A DNA stretch of 64,000 nt, from positions 696,172 through 760,171 of the forward strand of contig NW_025336348.1 of NCBI RefSeq assembly GCF_004798865.1, in the 5' to 3' direction. Under the pieces are notes generated by a model, which was given only the letters and a program-made list of their open reading frames with translations, ran no database searches and was not told the origin of the DNA. The DNA comes from Varanus komodoensis. Taxonomy: Eukaryota > Chordata > Lepidosauria > Squamata > Varanidae. How positions within the stretch are numbered: the stretch's first letter is position 1; the number at the start of each line of letters is the position of its first letter. The translations under genes and the position numbers were made by a program. Shown here piece after piece: positions 33,075-44,189 of this stretch.

Positions 33075-33530
33075 ATTTCTATGCCGCCCCTTGCCGAAGC
33101 CTCGGGGCGGCTTACAACACAATAAAATACATTGAAATACAATAGAACATAATAAATTACCATTAAATACAAAAATACACTGAGTTATGAACATAATAAT
33201 ATAAAATTAAAATTATCAGTATAAAATAAGTAAATAAATAATATAGGGGGAGAAAAGAGAAGGAAGAAGAAGTTGCCCTGGCCAGATCATATATTTTAAC
33301 AATTAAAATGATGTTTAAATAAAAAGGTCTTTACCTGGCGCCAAAAAACCAGTAACGACGGTGCCAGGCGGACCTCTTTGGGGAGTGAATTCCATAGGTT
33401 GGGCGCCACCGCAGAGAAAGCCCTCCTCCGAGTACTTACTCTCCTAATTTCTTTCATGGAGGGTTCCCGGAGAAGGGACTCTCCCGCAGATCTCAAAGGG
33501 CGGTCGGGCATATACGGATCTCAAAGGGCG
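33022..33530 (-). mobile_element. L2-type LINE 3' end (antisense), best copy
   Basis: The minus strand begins near 33530 in C-terminal ORF2: RAFSAVAPNLWNSLPKEVRLAPSLLVFWRQVKTFLFKHHF, the hallmark end of an L2-type protein. About 230 bp of AT-rich 3' UTR follow, then the stem-loop tail (complement of ATGCCGCCCCTTGCCGAAGC at 33081-33100). The element ends in a (TAA)n tail, seen as (ATT)n at 33024-33073. The 5' truncated end is near 33530, beyond a short repeated 'atctcaaagggcggtcggg' (twice, 33490-33535). The open C-terminal reading and the closely similar sister at 36420 show a fairly young subfamily. Confidence 0.88.
33299..33511 (-). pseudogene. L2 ORF2 C-terminal fragment (71 codons)
   Basis: An open fragment of the LINE protein's C-terminus, after the RT domain: VSTRRRAFSAVAPNLWNSLPKE, then RLAPSLLVFWRQVKTFLF, with its stop in the 3' UTR junction. 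L2 ORF2 usually runs to several hundred codons or more, so this is the last few percent. The upstream Met is a chance start. Confidence 0.8.
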
Positions 33531-33917
33531 GTCGGGAAAAAAGTTACCACCAGGTTTTTTTCTTTTAAAGTTTCAGGTTAACTGGTTTATAATGAACTTA
33601 TTCTGGCACTTTTCCAACCTTTTGAATGGGTGGTCCTCCAGAAAATTTCCGTGGGTCTCAATGGACCACTTAATAAACCTTTTGTATTCCACAAATCAAA
33701 GCTCATACCCAATGCCTAATTTATTTTTAAAGAAGCTCTCAGCACCTGCATCACAATAGAAACACTATTATAAAAAGCATCCCCCACAGCCAATGGCATG
33801 GGCCCCTTAAACTAATATTTTTTTACATGGAAAATTAGTAGGCTGCACAAATGCAGTGTGATGAAAATCTTGGCCCTTACACGATGGGCTAATTAGCTTG
33901 TCTGATTTATCTATATT

Positions 33918-34266
33918 TAAGGAACTGCAGGTGGCGCAGTGGTCTAAACCTCTGTGCTGCTGGGCTGGTTGATTGAAAGGTCGCCGGTTCGAATCTGCAC
34001 AACGGGTGAGTTCCCGTTGCTCCGTCCCAGCTCCTGCCAGCCTTGCAGTTCGAAAGCCTGCAAATGCAAGTAGATGAAAAGGTGCCACTTCGGTGGGCAG
34101 GTAACAGCGTTCCGTGCACTTCGGTGTTTGGTCATGCCGGCCACATAACCACGGAGACTGTCTGCGGACAAACGCTGGCTCCCTCGGCCAGGAAACGGAG
34201 GTGAGCACCGCCCCCTGGAGTCAGGCATGACTGGACTTCACGTCAAGGGGAAACCTTTACCTTTAC
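33918..34266 (+). mobile_element. tRNA-derived SINE (ACA/Squam-like), full length
   Basis: The head reads GGTGGCGCAGTGGTCTAAAC (A box) and GCCGGTTCGAATCTGC (B box). The body has 'gcaaatgcaagtagatgaaaaggtgcc' and 'gccggccacataaccacgg'. The 3' end has 'ggagtcaggcatgactggac' and a (TTTACC)n tail. It is colinear with the minus-strand copy at 24408-24757 with only scattered differences, so this subfamily is fairly young. Long frames on its complement are not genes. Confidence 0.95.
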
Positions 34267-34345
34267 CTTTTACTTATTTATTTATGTGTGTATTTATAGG
34301 CCACCTATAACTGCCGAGAACTTCCTCAGTGGCTTACAATACGGG
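34267..34345 (-). mobile_element. LINE 3' tail fragment (antisense)
   Basis: 'tatttatttatgtgtgtatttataggccacc' followed by 'gaacttcctcagtggcttacaa' matches the complement of an L2-like tail. Confidence 0.55.
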
Positions 34346-36418
34346 TTGATGATGTAGACCTCTTCAGAAGGGCCTCTGTTTCCATCCCAGGAACAAAAAA
34401 ACCAAGTTCAAGGCCCGGTATGGCGTACTCTTGATCATTTTGTAACCTTTCTACAGATGACCTGACCAAGGCTCCTGGTCCACAGGCCAGGTTTGGGGAC
34501 CATGCTGACTTACACACAAATTTATGGTCTGGTCAGGCCTGGGATACTGCGTACATTACCAGGAAAAAACAAGGGCTTGAAATGGTATCATTCTTATAAG
34601 GAATGGCTAAAAGGATAGGTGTACCATAAACCTATCCTAGATAAATAACATGGAGAAAAGCTGAGAAGGGGGATTTTATCTGACAGCAGGTTCTCTACTG
34701 CCTGTTCTTAGACTCTGCTTAAACCTGGACTACACACAACATGCCCTTGAACATGTGTAGAGTGCATTTCACGTCACACTGAATAATCAAAGGCCACATC
34801 TAGCATTTCTGGGAGCGTGCATCAACCTTTTCAGGCTGAAAAGTAGTTTTGGTGATGTCTTATAGATCCTCATCACACTCTGCACATCTCGGAAATAAAC
34901 TCTGGATGAAAACAACTTTTCTAGACAGCAATGGACAAATTTGGCTACTTCAGTTCTGCCCATGTTTTACAGATTGTCCGGAGTCTTTCATTCCATTGCC
35001 TGGATTGTTTTAGGGTGGCATGAGAATTTTGTATCACGTGCACAAGTGCATTTTAATACCAATGTGCACTTGCTCAGGTCTCCCCTCCTGGAGTAAAAAG
35101 ATGCTCCACTTGTTTACAAGACCATGGAATCTGTGTCACTCAGAAAAAAAGGTCTACTGTAGAAGTCACGGGTCAGATTCTGGGAAATCTTCAAGCATTT
35201 GAATTTGCTGTGGATTTCTTTGACATTCTATGCCACAATTACTGTGAAGGTGCAACGACAACATAACCCATTACCCAAGCAGCCCTTTTGGTTATGCATT
35301 TGCACATTCACAGAGCTGAGCATTTCATTTTGGCACTCCTGCATGGGATACAACAAAAGACAAAGCTAGCTCAGGTGAGCTGACTTTGGCAGCTTCCCGA
35401 AACTTAGATCCACTGGATGCCCAGGGGTATTGTTGGAGATAAGAACACTTTACAGCTGCCCCCTTCAGCACCCAGAGAAGCATAAGCTAATTAGCTCCCT
35501 GCATTGTTTAATTGCAGGAGTTATTAGTGGAGCATTGATAGAGCCAGGTTTCACTGCAGACTGAAAGTGTTTGCTTAGATGTCTGTATATTCTTTTGGGA
35601 TGGATTGCCAATGTGTGCCCGTTACATATTTCAGAGCTTCCCCCAGCTCATCTCCTTCAGTGCAGAAGCAGTGTCTTTTGAACACCTGGATGTACCTTCA
35701 GGTTGTCTTGCCATGGGAAATACAGCTTCTTTTCTCCATGCAGGTATCTTATTGATATCACAGTGTTTTCCCTGAAGGCACAAAAAGATAAGAGAGATGA
35801 AGTGCTAAAGCAGTGCTTCTTTGAAAGACCTGGTGGCTCTCATGAGATCCTGTTTGTTCAAAGCTCCAAGATGTGTGTTTCGTGATGGAATGAATGTTCG
35901 GTGATGGCATGCTTGAAAGGTGGCCTGGTGGCCTGCTTCATGGATAGTGTCCTCTGTTTGAAGAGATATCAGAGGGTGGCCCTGTAGTTTGGGATATCCT
36001 CTGTTAGAAGCACTGTCCAATCCATGTCTGTTTTAAAGTCAAAGAACTGGAAAAAGCAACAACAGGGGCCTTGAATTTTCTCATCCACCCTTAGCAAAGG
36101 GACAGCAGATTGTCTAGGGACACAAGTAATCTAGGGTAAAACTGGGACATGTTTAGGCAGAAGAAGCTCCTAGGACTCCCAGCGATCCCCAGCCAGCCCT
36201 GGGGACTGTACTTTTTTCCTATCTGAATTATGAGTCTTCCTTATCATCTCTCTTTAAATTATAGTGATTGTTTCACAGTGTGGATGTTACAGTATGCAAT
36301 GGCATATGCAACTTGGTGCCCTCATTTTTAGAGATGCCCCTTCTCTTCCTTTGGTTATACTTGATTATGTGAGCCCCAAATGGTTGTGTCAATATATCAA
36401 CATGAGAATGCCAAGGAC
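34346..36418. other. Unique DNA with candidate conserved noncoding piece
   Basis: No element or exon was recognised over 2 kb. The segment 35475-35560 (AGCATAAGCTAATTAGCTCC, then TTTAATTGCAGGAG) is a good compositional candidate for a conserved regulatory element. Confidence 0.4.
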
Positions 36419-36419
36419 A

Positions 36420-36461
<42 letters not shown>

Positions 36462-36742
36462 TTATTATTATAACATTTCTATGCCGCCCCTTGCCGAAGC
36501 CTTGGGGCAGCTTACAACACAATAAAATACATTGAAATACAATAGAACATAATAAATTACCATTAAATACAAAAATACAAAAAATACACTGAGTTACGAA
36601 CATAATAATATAAAATTAAAATTATTAGTATAAAATAAGTAAATAAATAATATAGGAGGAGAAAAGAGAAGGAAGAAGAAAGTTGCCCTGGCCAGATCAT
36701 ATATTTTAACAATTAAAATGATGTTTAAATAAAAACGGCTTT
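36419..36742 (-). mobile_element. L2-type LINE 3' end (antisense), sister of 33022-33530
   Basis: It carries the same (ATT)n tail, the same stem-loop (ATGCCGCCCCTTGCCGAAGC) and the same AT-rich 3' UTR as the 33.0-kb copy. The differences are a few substitutions and an extra TACAAAAA unit near 36575. It is 5'-truncated about 200 bp earlier, at the 'aaataaaaacggcttt' point, so it lacks the protein end. Confidence 0.88.
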
Positions 36743-36805
36743 AATAATTCCTGTTGCTGGGGTTTGAAGGGATACTGGTGATTCCTACATTTGGAGACCA
36801 CTAGA

Positions 36806-36845
36806 TTTTCCTCCTCTCCTCTCCTCTCCTCTCCTCTCCTCTCCC
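36806..36845. repeat. (CTCCT)n pentanucleotide repeat
   Basis: About seven tandem copies of CTCCT. Confidence 0.95.
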
Positions 36846-37084
36846 TGACCAGTAGTTTCCTAATGGCTGCCATTTTGCATTTCTCACAGTGCTTCAGACC
36901 ACAAGAATATCCAGGGCAATGGAGGAAAATTTGCTGTTTGCCAGCTAATTGCTTCGGTAGCTACTGAACCTCCAACCTTCTGGATGGGTGGTGTTAATAA
37001 AGGCAAGCATCAAGTCCGCAGGATGTTGGGACTCCTACAGTGCTTGAGAAGCATCTGGAGCTAATGTATTGGCAATGGAGAGTT

Positions 37085-37200
37085 CTATTTATTTATTTAT
37101 TTATTAAAACATTTTTATGCCGCCCCATTCGCCGAAGCCTCGGGGCGGCTTACAACATAGATAAAACAAGTTAAAATCCATATAAAATAGAAAGACACCC
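37085..37200 (-). mobile_element. L2-type LINE 3' tail (antisense), short
   Basis: (TTTA)n then 'acatttttatgccgccccattcgccgaagcctcgg' and 'ggcttacaaca'. This is the same stem-loop as at 33.0 and 36.4 kb with an ATTC variant in the loop, so it is a second subfamily. It is truncated after about 100 bp. Confidence 0.82.
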
Positions 37201-37482
37201 AATGGTAAGGTTGCCCCAGAAACGTTCCTTTTAGAGAAGCACCTAGGAACTTAGAGAACATCTAGGGAACAATCTAGAGAACATCTAGATAAACTTCTAA
37301 GAAACATCCTCTGGGATAATATTTATGAAATTCTGAAGGAAGCCTCAAGAAGTTCAGAAATGCTATTGGGTTTTCATGAGGAATTCTACAAATCTATAGC
37401 TTGCCACCAAGCATGTTCCCTGCTCGTCAGGCTGTTTTGGGAGACACCTCCACCCATTTCTTCTTGCGATTGGGGTTTTGCA

Positions 37483-37572
37483 CTTCCACAAGCCTACAGC
37501 TCCCATCAGCCCTAGCCAACATAGCCAATGGGATGGATGAAGGGAGTTGCAGTTCCAAGCAACCAGAGAGCC
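37483..37572. mobile_element. Small hairpin hAT-like MITE
   Basis: CCTACAGCTCCCATCAGCCC pairs imperfectly with 'gaagggagttgcagttcc' across a 'gccaacatagccaatggg' centre. Same family as 29413-29525 and 46975-47090. Confidence 0.6.
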
Positions 37573-37762
37573 GCACACAGAGTCCAACCCTGTTATATGG
37601 CGAGGGTAACGGATCTGCAGGTCGCGGGCTGGATGCAGCCCTCAGCCTCATTTCATCCAGGTTGCTGGGCTCTTCAGGTGGACACCGAGTAGTTGTGCTG
37701 AGAGAGAGGTGGCATTTCTGGTTTCTGTGAGGAGGAAAGTGAAAAGTCTCTCTCTGTGTGTG

Positions 37763-37794
<32 letters not shown>

Positions 37795-39785
37795 CAGAGA
37801 GAGACAGAGAGAGAAAGAGGCATGTTCAGAGAATCAGGAGGGGGCAACAGGCAGTAGAAGCAACGGTAGCAAGAGTAACAACAAAACTCTTCACACTTTC
37901 TCTGGCCTTGTAAATCTTTCTGCAGTTTTTAACAACAGCTTCGGTCCTTACTTTTGATTCTCTGCTCCTCATTCAAGATCTCTTTCTGGATTTCATGCCA
38001 GTGCAAATGTTGGTGCATTGCTCATCCTACTTCTGGTGGCTTTTCTGCTTGCTTTGATTCAGACAGCCTCTCCTCAGTAGCCTAACATACTGGAAACAAA
38101 TGAACAACAGCAGCGATTCAGTCCCTGGCAAGGCAACCTCGCTGAGAATCCCCTGTTTCCAGGGCAGAATCTACCCTTTAGGTAGACCCAGACTCTTCCA
38201 AGGACTGGGGGCAGTTTCTTTTCCATGCTGTGAACTCACATTTTAAAAACCCTGGGGTGTTACGAATCTCGGCAGCTAGTCTATTTAGTTCCACTTGTTA
38301 CAGCAATGCCAAACGTCCTTCTTCCTCAGTTCATCAGTGGTGCTGTACGTTGGGAGCTGCACTCAGCAACGTCCAAGCGTCACAAATCCATGCGTGGCAG
38401 CCACGAGAATGAACGGACCAGTTCACACTGTTGTATGTAGATAGAGAGGTTAAACCCAAACATGGGGGTCGGGGGGGGTTGGTTTGGTGCTTGAAGCACT
38501 TGGGAACAGCTGGGCCTGATGAATAACTCAACTGGATGCCATGAGGAACAAATTAAACAAGTGACTGGAGACCGGGCCCGTTCCTGTGACAGACACTTTA
38601 ATCAGGAAGTCAAAGGCTGATTGACAAGATGAAAAGCTGGATGACATGAAAAATGGAAACAGAAGGAACAACACAAGAAAAGGGCACCGAGGGTCAGCAT
38701 GCTGACAAAAATAATCAAGTACGACAGGCCATAATCCAATCTTTGAATGTTTGGCATGGGGCTAGTTATGAGACTTTGCAGCCAAGAGGAAAGGAACTAT
38801 TATTAAGTGCAAGGAATGAGCTGCCGTTCTGGGGCTCACACGGCGTGAGCGAATCCAAATCTCCCTTCCTCTTTGCAAGGAAGGATGGAAAGACAAAATT
38901 CCCGTTGCATATCAGAGGGGGATGTTAAAATGCACCATGGCTTGGGAAAAACTGTTTCAGGACATGAACCAGAACCGTTTTTCTAAAATCTGGTTGAAAG
39001 GGGGATGAGGTTGAAAGGTATACATGTGAAAGTGATTTCCAGTATTTAATAGTTATTCCTACATAATTTGCAGAATGGTAGCAAGCGAGTTCTTGTGCTA
39101 GATTTCACAAATTTTTTACTGAAAAGATATCCTGTTTACTTCAAGAAAATGCACATGGGCCTAAGAAAGCATGTGATTTTAAAGAGGGGCTTAAACCAGT
39201 GTCCTTGCAGAACCAGGCTAAAGTTATATCTAGCTCTGAAAGATCTGCATGGAAAGCTACATTATCCCTGGTGCATATACCTCAGTAGTGCCAACACTGA
39301 CTGGCAGCAGTGGGTTTCCAGGGTTTCAGGCAGGTTTGTTTTCCCATCCTGCAGATGTTGTGGGTTGAATGTGTGGATTTCTGTACATAATGCAAGTACA
39401 GGTCCACTAAGTTGCGGTCCTTTCTCTCCAACTGTGTTCCTCTCTTCCCCACACTATGGTCTCCAAGCTCATTGGTTTCACCTGGAAGCTGGAGGGTGAG
39501 ATCCAGTTTGCAAAAGATGCTTATTGACTGGACAAAGGCAAAAAGAGGCTCTAACTTAAGTCAGGCCTGACCAGTCCAGAAGCTTCATACACAGAAATCA
39601 GACCTGGTGTCAGCCACTGTGCTCTGCTTATACTCAGACTGGACTAGTGTAATGCAATGTACAGGAGATAGCCTTTGACAACTACTTCAGCTGGCATAAA
39701 AAGCAATTGTTTGTGTTGAGCCCAGGTAGTTAGAAGTTGCCATAGAGATGATGCACCGGTACACCGCTTACTGGGATGTTTCTAG
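37573..39785. other. Unique DNA, no gene recognised
   Basis: Contains a (GT)n/(GA)n run at 37749-37818. A 91-codon frame at 38653-38928 and a 143-codon frame at 39068-39499 have no domain I recognise. The latter could be decayed repeat coding or chance. Confidence 0.35.
37749..37818. repeat. (TC/GT)n-(GA)n compound microsatellite
   Basis: A short TC run, then GT units, then GA units with interruptions. Confidence 0.95.
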
Positions 39786-39918
39786 GCCCAACTCTGCTTT
39801 GGGCCTTTAAAGCCTTAAATTTTTTTATGTTATGTTAGATATTTGTATTTTATTTGTGTAAGCCATCCTGAGGCTCTTGCCAAGGACGGCATACAAATAT
39901 CCTAAATAAATAAATAGC
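39786..39918 (+). mobile_element. L2-like LINE 3' tail
   Basis: 'gggcctttaaagccttaaa', a T-rich UTR, then 'taagccatcctgaggctcttgccaaggacggcatacaaatatcc' and (TAAA)n. This is an L2 stem-loop tail with an A/T-rich end. Confidence 0.8.
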
Positions 39919-39984
39919 TTGGGACCAAGTTATTTAAAGGATTGTCTATGCATATGAGAACAGCAGATTCACACATTCTACCCT

Positions 39985-40165
39985 GGCCATTTTGATTTTT
40001 CCGATAGTTCAGATTTGTGCAAAATTCAGGCCACTCTGCAATTTGTACAGATTCACACAATTTGTGCAGATTCGCACAAAATGTACAAATTTTCAGTTTG
40101 TGAATTGGAGACCCACATTTCGTGCAATGTGTGCAGAGTTTCCTGGCTTCTAAAAATATGCAAAT
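39985..40165. repeat. Cluster of TTTGTGCA / TGCACAAA words
   Basis: Within 180 bp the words TTTGTGCA, CACACAATTTGTGC, CGCACAAAATGTACAAA and TGCAATGTGTGC recur in both orientations as loose tandem, partly palindromic units. Related words appear near 47645-47665 and 56085-56130. Origin unknown. It sits between two L2 tails. Confidence 0.5.
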
Positions 40166-40169
40166 TGTG

Positions 40170-40425
40170 GCCCATTTTTCCGGCAGCACCTCCATTATGG
40201 AGCAAGCTCCCCAAAGAGGTGCGCCTGGAGCCAACTCTTGACTCGTTTTGGCACCAGGCCCAGCCCTTTCTGTTTTCCTGATATTTTAAGTTCTAAGGTT
40301 GTTTTAAGTTGGGTTTTATTCGATGTTAATTGATGTTTGCTGTCATGCTTCAAACATCAATTACTGTCCTGGGAGTCTGTGCAGGACAGTATAGAAAAGC
40401 TTTTAATGAATGAATGAATGAAAAG
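40170..40425 (+). mobile_element. L2-like LINE 3' end
   Basis: 'ggagcaagctccccaaagaggtgcgcctggagcc' corresponds to the L2 WNSLPKEVRLEP region (visible as WSKLPKEVRLEPTL in translation). 'tttggcaccaggcccag' and a 3' UTR follow, ending in a 'gtctgtgcaggacagtatagaaaagc' tail and (AATG)n. Confidence 0.8.
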
Positions 40426-40859
40426 GAAACCCACACACCGGCTCAATTCCAGCCAGGTCAAATTGGGACTGATGCAGAGTTGATGGAATGGAATCTGTGG
40501 GGACAAACTGGAAAAAATCCACTGGAGTTTTGCTGCCCACCAGATTCCTCAAATGAGCCTCATGGCAGCACACGGGCCCTTTGCCACGCAGAACAATGAG
40601 ACGCCCTGCCAGAACCTCCCTCGCGCAAGTGCCAAGTGCCTTCCTCCTATAGAAGCCCCTGCGCAGATGGAGCATATCAGAACGGCTGGATCACAGCCAG
40701 CGCCTCTAATGCGGGAACAGCTAAGTGAAGGCCTAAGGCTGCCAGATGTCGCTTATTTTAAAAGCACATGAGTCATTCCGTAATAGAGGTTTATAGAATT
40801 ATGTATGCTGTGGAGAGAGTAGGTCGAAAGTCTCCCCTTCTCTCCCTTTCCCCACTCTC

Positions 40860-41135
40860 TGTGATATTTGAAGTGGGGTGGATTTACCCAGTGGAACTGC
40901 TGGGTGGTAGATTCAGGAGAGAAGCAAGGAAAGACCCCTTTCTCCATACAGTGCATGGTTAATGCATGGACTACGCCACCCCAAGCCATGTGGGCGTCCA
41001 CTGGCTTAGACAGCTTTAGAAGGAGATTATTGTATTCAATGGACTACTCAGTCCAGTCACCTAGGACTGAAATGTGAAACCTCCGTGTTCAGGAGGCTGC
41101 CCGTGTGTCCCATTTGATGGATCACAGACCTCTCT
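40860..41135 (+). mobile_element. CR1 3' end
   Basis: The translation GGRFRREARKDPFLHTVHG matches the CR1 C-terminal block (…RFR-KKDxFF-HxVN). 'gacagctttagaaggagattattg' matches the 'ggctttaaaagaggatt' block, and a decayed 3' UTR follows. It has several frame breaks. Confidence 0.7.
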
Positions 41136-41454
41136 TTGAAAACTCCCTCTGTTGGAAAGGCTGCTCAGACCAAGTCCCAGTTTAAATAACATTAAGAAAG
41201 GAGAGGAGGCATGGACTGATGTTGCCCATTGATGCTTAGTACTTGGATGGACAGCAAAGAACACAGGCCCACAGGTCGAGAAAGTTTCCTCCAGCTCTGT
41301 CCTTTGTAAGTAGCAAGAGAAAAGAGGCCAAGACTGCCCATGATATCCCCATCCACTTAACTGGAAACATCCAGTCATCAGAAGCATGGCTCCACTCAAT
41401 CCTCAGGGTGATTAATACTAGATAATACAGTGGCAGCCAGATTAATATCTGGGA

Positions 41455-41965
41455 CCTGCTGGTCTGGACACCTAAGACTGGTTCTGGCCTGCTTGCACTG
41501 GCTGCTTGCACACCTCCAGGCCCAATTCCTAGTGCTGGTTTTAACCTATACAGCCCTGCACAGCTTGGGACCGTGACACCTGGAGGAACGCCTCTCCTGA
41601 AGGTGATCTGCTCGGAAATATGGTCAAGCTTGAGGACTTCTTCGCCTCGCCAACTTGGTGGCTTGGAGGGTGGGAACAAGGGGAAGTGCTTTTCAGTGGT
41701 GGCCCCCGTCTGTGGAATGACCTCCTCCCTGAGGCCTGCCTGGTTCCGAATCCATCATCTTTTAGGTGCCAGGTGAAGGCAGCCTTAATTCTGAAGCTTT
41801 CAACTCAGCTACCTAGGGACATGAGGAAATGATGTATCCCAGGTTATTTTCTTTTACAGGTCAGCTTTATTGCATATTTAGCTATTTCAAATTATTTTAA
41901 TGCTTTGTTTTTATGCCTTCTTGAGCACCTCCCAGAGAACTTCAGTTGTGGGGCAGTTTGGAAAT
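41455..41965 (+). mobile_element. L2-like LINE C-terminal coding and 3' UTR
   Basis: It includes 'ctggctgcttgcacacctccaggcccaattc' (the HWLPV..RI-F region) and 'ccctgcacagcttggg' (KALHGLGP-like). FSVVAPVCGM / GGPRLWNDLLPEACLVPNPSSFRCQVKAALI appears in two adjacent frames, so at least one frameshift is present. The 3' UTR runs to about 41965 with 'gtggggcagtttggaaatgaaatg'. This is the longest L2 protein stretch in the window apart from 33.3 kb. Confidence 0.8.
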
Positions 41966-43579
41966 GAAATGAATGCCAAAGTAGTAAAAACGAGAGGAAA
42001 AAGAAACACATTAAGGAACATTTTCTTTAGCAGCAATGCAAACTACTCCTATTTGCAGATCGCCAGAACAATTAATCCAAAATGGTCACTGAATTGCAGG
42101 CCAGCCTGCAGCTCTGTTAACCCCAAAATTTGGGTTTCATAATGATTTCTCTCTGTTGAATCTGCCCATTTGTATTGCATCCTGATGACAGGAAGCAAGA
42201 CTGACTGGTTAAAACTGTTGGCACAAGGTATCCACTGAGGATGGGGATGACTTCCTAGTCGCAAGGCGTGCCAGCTTCCCTACGGTGCCCTAGCAAAGTT
42301 TCTAGCCATCACTGCGAAAGCATGCCACACGAAGATCTCAGGAGTTCATTCTCCATATGCGTTCATTGTTGTTCTTTTGATCGAGCCTACCATGAAGAAT
42401 GACAGTTGGTTTAACACCAGCTGTGACAAACACAATAGCAAGTGAACTTTGAGAAGCAATTAATTAAATCAAAATTAAGATTAAATAATAAGAATGAGAA
42501 TTCACCCATGATTCATCAGATGGTAGCAAGGTTTAGTACCACATGTATTAACTACTGAACTACAGGTGCCGATTCAACATGTATCAGTGACGGAGGCCAT
42601 ATGGCCAAATTAGGCAGAAGCTGCCACTACTTCCTGCAGGCAAAACTCAGCATGGGCATCGCCAGATGGAAATGTGGCCTTTTGATGCTAGTCTTGGGGT
42701 CCTTTCGTTACTTTAGAATGCAAAATTAAGGGTCAACAAGCAATAAGGAAATGAAATTTTTATCACAAATGCTTCCTGTGGGACAAGGTTCCTAACAGTA
42801 AATGTGGAATTTCTTCATGACATTAAAAATCCCACCACAGTTAAGGTCAGCAACATATGTGAGTGTGTGGATTTCGGCTTATAATCAGAGGTGGGGCAGG
42901 AAGAAAACATTTCTGGGTAGGGATGGCAGCTTTCAAAGCCACTCAGTATTCTGCAAGGCACCCTAAGTCTATATTGTTCATTTTCCTGGCTATTTTTCAG
43001 ATCTTCTACCATTATCAGCCTAGCTGAATGTAAGTTTGTACCTGCACATCTGGAAACCTTGTTTAGCCGTGTCATTATTTCTCTTTAATTTGAAGCAAAC
43101 ACAACTCTTTCAGGGTTCTGTCTCTAAATGTTTCAGGAGAAGTGAAATGACATATTTTCATGTGTCACCAGATCACATTTCTTGGAAGATGTAAGCACAT
43201 AAAGAGTGATAGATGAGATGAAGCTGAACCGAAAGTATGTGTTTTGTTATATTATCTCAACACAGGGCAATAGTCTATGGGCTGCTTTTCCTACCCCATT
43301 CCCACCAATTGTATTGGCCCAGAAGGATTTAGCAGTTCATAAAGGAAAGTGAGAAACATTTGTTAATATACTGGGACAGGGTACTGGAGCTCCCTTCTGT
43401 GAGCTCTGCTGACCAACTCCTTTCCAAAAACAGGTGTTTCCACTTGCTTTGGGTTTTTTAAACAATTGCTAGTTCCTCATTGTACTGTGGTGGTTTTCAC
43501 TGGTATGGGGGCAGGGTAGGCAAGGTGAGATATAATAGAAGTCTCTGAAGTATGAACGGTGAGAGAAAGGGGATAGGCA
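41966..43579. other. Unique DNA, candidate conserved segment
   Basis: No element or exon was recognised. The segment 42395-42530 (CAATTAATTAAATCAAAATT, then GATTAAATAATAAGAATG) looks like conserved noncoding DNA. An 86-codon antisense frame at 42815-43075 has no domain. Confidence 0.4.
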
Positions 43580-43885
43580 GACATTGTTCCCGTCCCTCAA
43601 TACTAGAACCCCAAAGGGTCATCCCATGAAGCTGATTGGTAGGAGATTCAGGACAGCTCAAAAGAAGGACTGCTTCACAAAGTGCATAGATGGAAGATAT
43701 AATTTGCTTTCACAAGTTGCACCAATTTGGACAGCTTTAAAGGGGGTTTGCACAAATTCGAAGTTGCTGGGGAACTTGGGTGGAGCTCCATGCACATCCT
43801 GCTTGTGGGCTTCTGGTGGTCAGCAGACTGGCCGCTGCATGAACAGAATTCTGGACTCGAAGGACCTTTCGTGTGATCCTGCAGG
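43580..43885 (+). mobile_element. CR1 3' end
   Basis: Translates as SLNTRTPKGHPMKLIGRRFRTAQKKDCFTKCIDGRYNLLSQVA, the CR1 C-terminal block. A 3' UTR with 'cctgcttgtgggcttctggtgg' follows. The octamer tail is not clear. Confidence 0.82.
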
Positions 43886-43904
43886 GTTCTATGGAGTTAA
43901 CTTC

Positions 43905-44185
43905 TATAAGTCGTAAAGGAAGCCATCAGCTGGGATGGATTTAAAAGGAGATTGGACAAATTCTTGGAGAAGGCTGTCAAGGACAACCAGTTTGGACTGG
44001 TCTTGTGTTACCTTTGGTACTGGAAGTGATCTGCCTGTGTACACCGGTTGTTGGCCAGCATGGGGGGGGAAGCTGCTGCTGTATGGAAGCCCTCTTTGTA
44101 GATTCCCCTTGGGCAGTTGGTTGGCCACTGTGTGAGACTGCACCAGGCGGACCTCTCCTCTTATCCAGGACAGCTCTTCTTTGTT
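43905..44185 (+). mobile_element. CR1 3' UTR, second copy
   Basis: 'gatggatttaaaaggagattggacaaattcttggag' is the standard CR1 3' block. It is followed by a UTR ending 'ggcagttggttggccactgtgtgag'. It directly follows another CR1 end, so two insertions lie head to tail. Confidence 0.82.
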
Positions 44186-44189
44186 CTTA

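Noticed and set aside
33918-33990. tRNA gene suggested by A and B boxes
   Set aside because: The boxes belong to a SINE head. The cloverleaf is decayed and the SINE body follows directly.
41236-41679. 147-codon minus-strand frame
   Set aside because: Mostly antisense to the L2 C-terminal region at 41455-41965.
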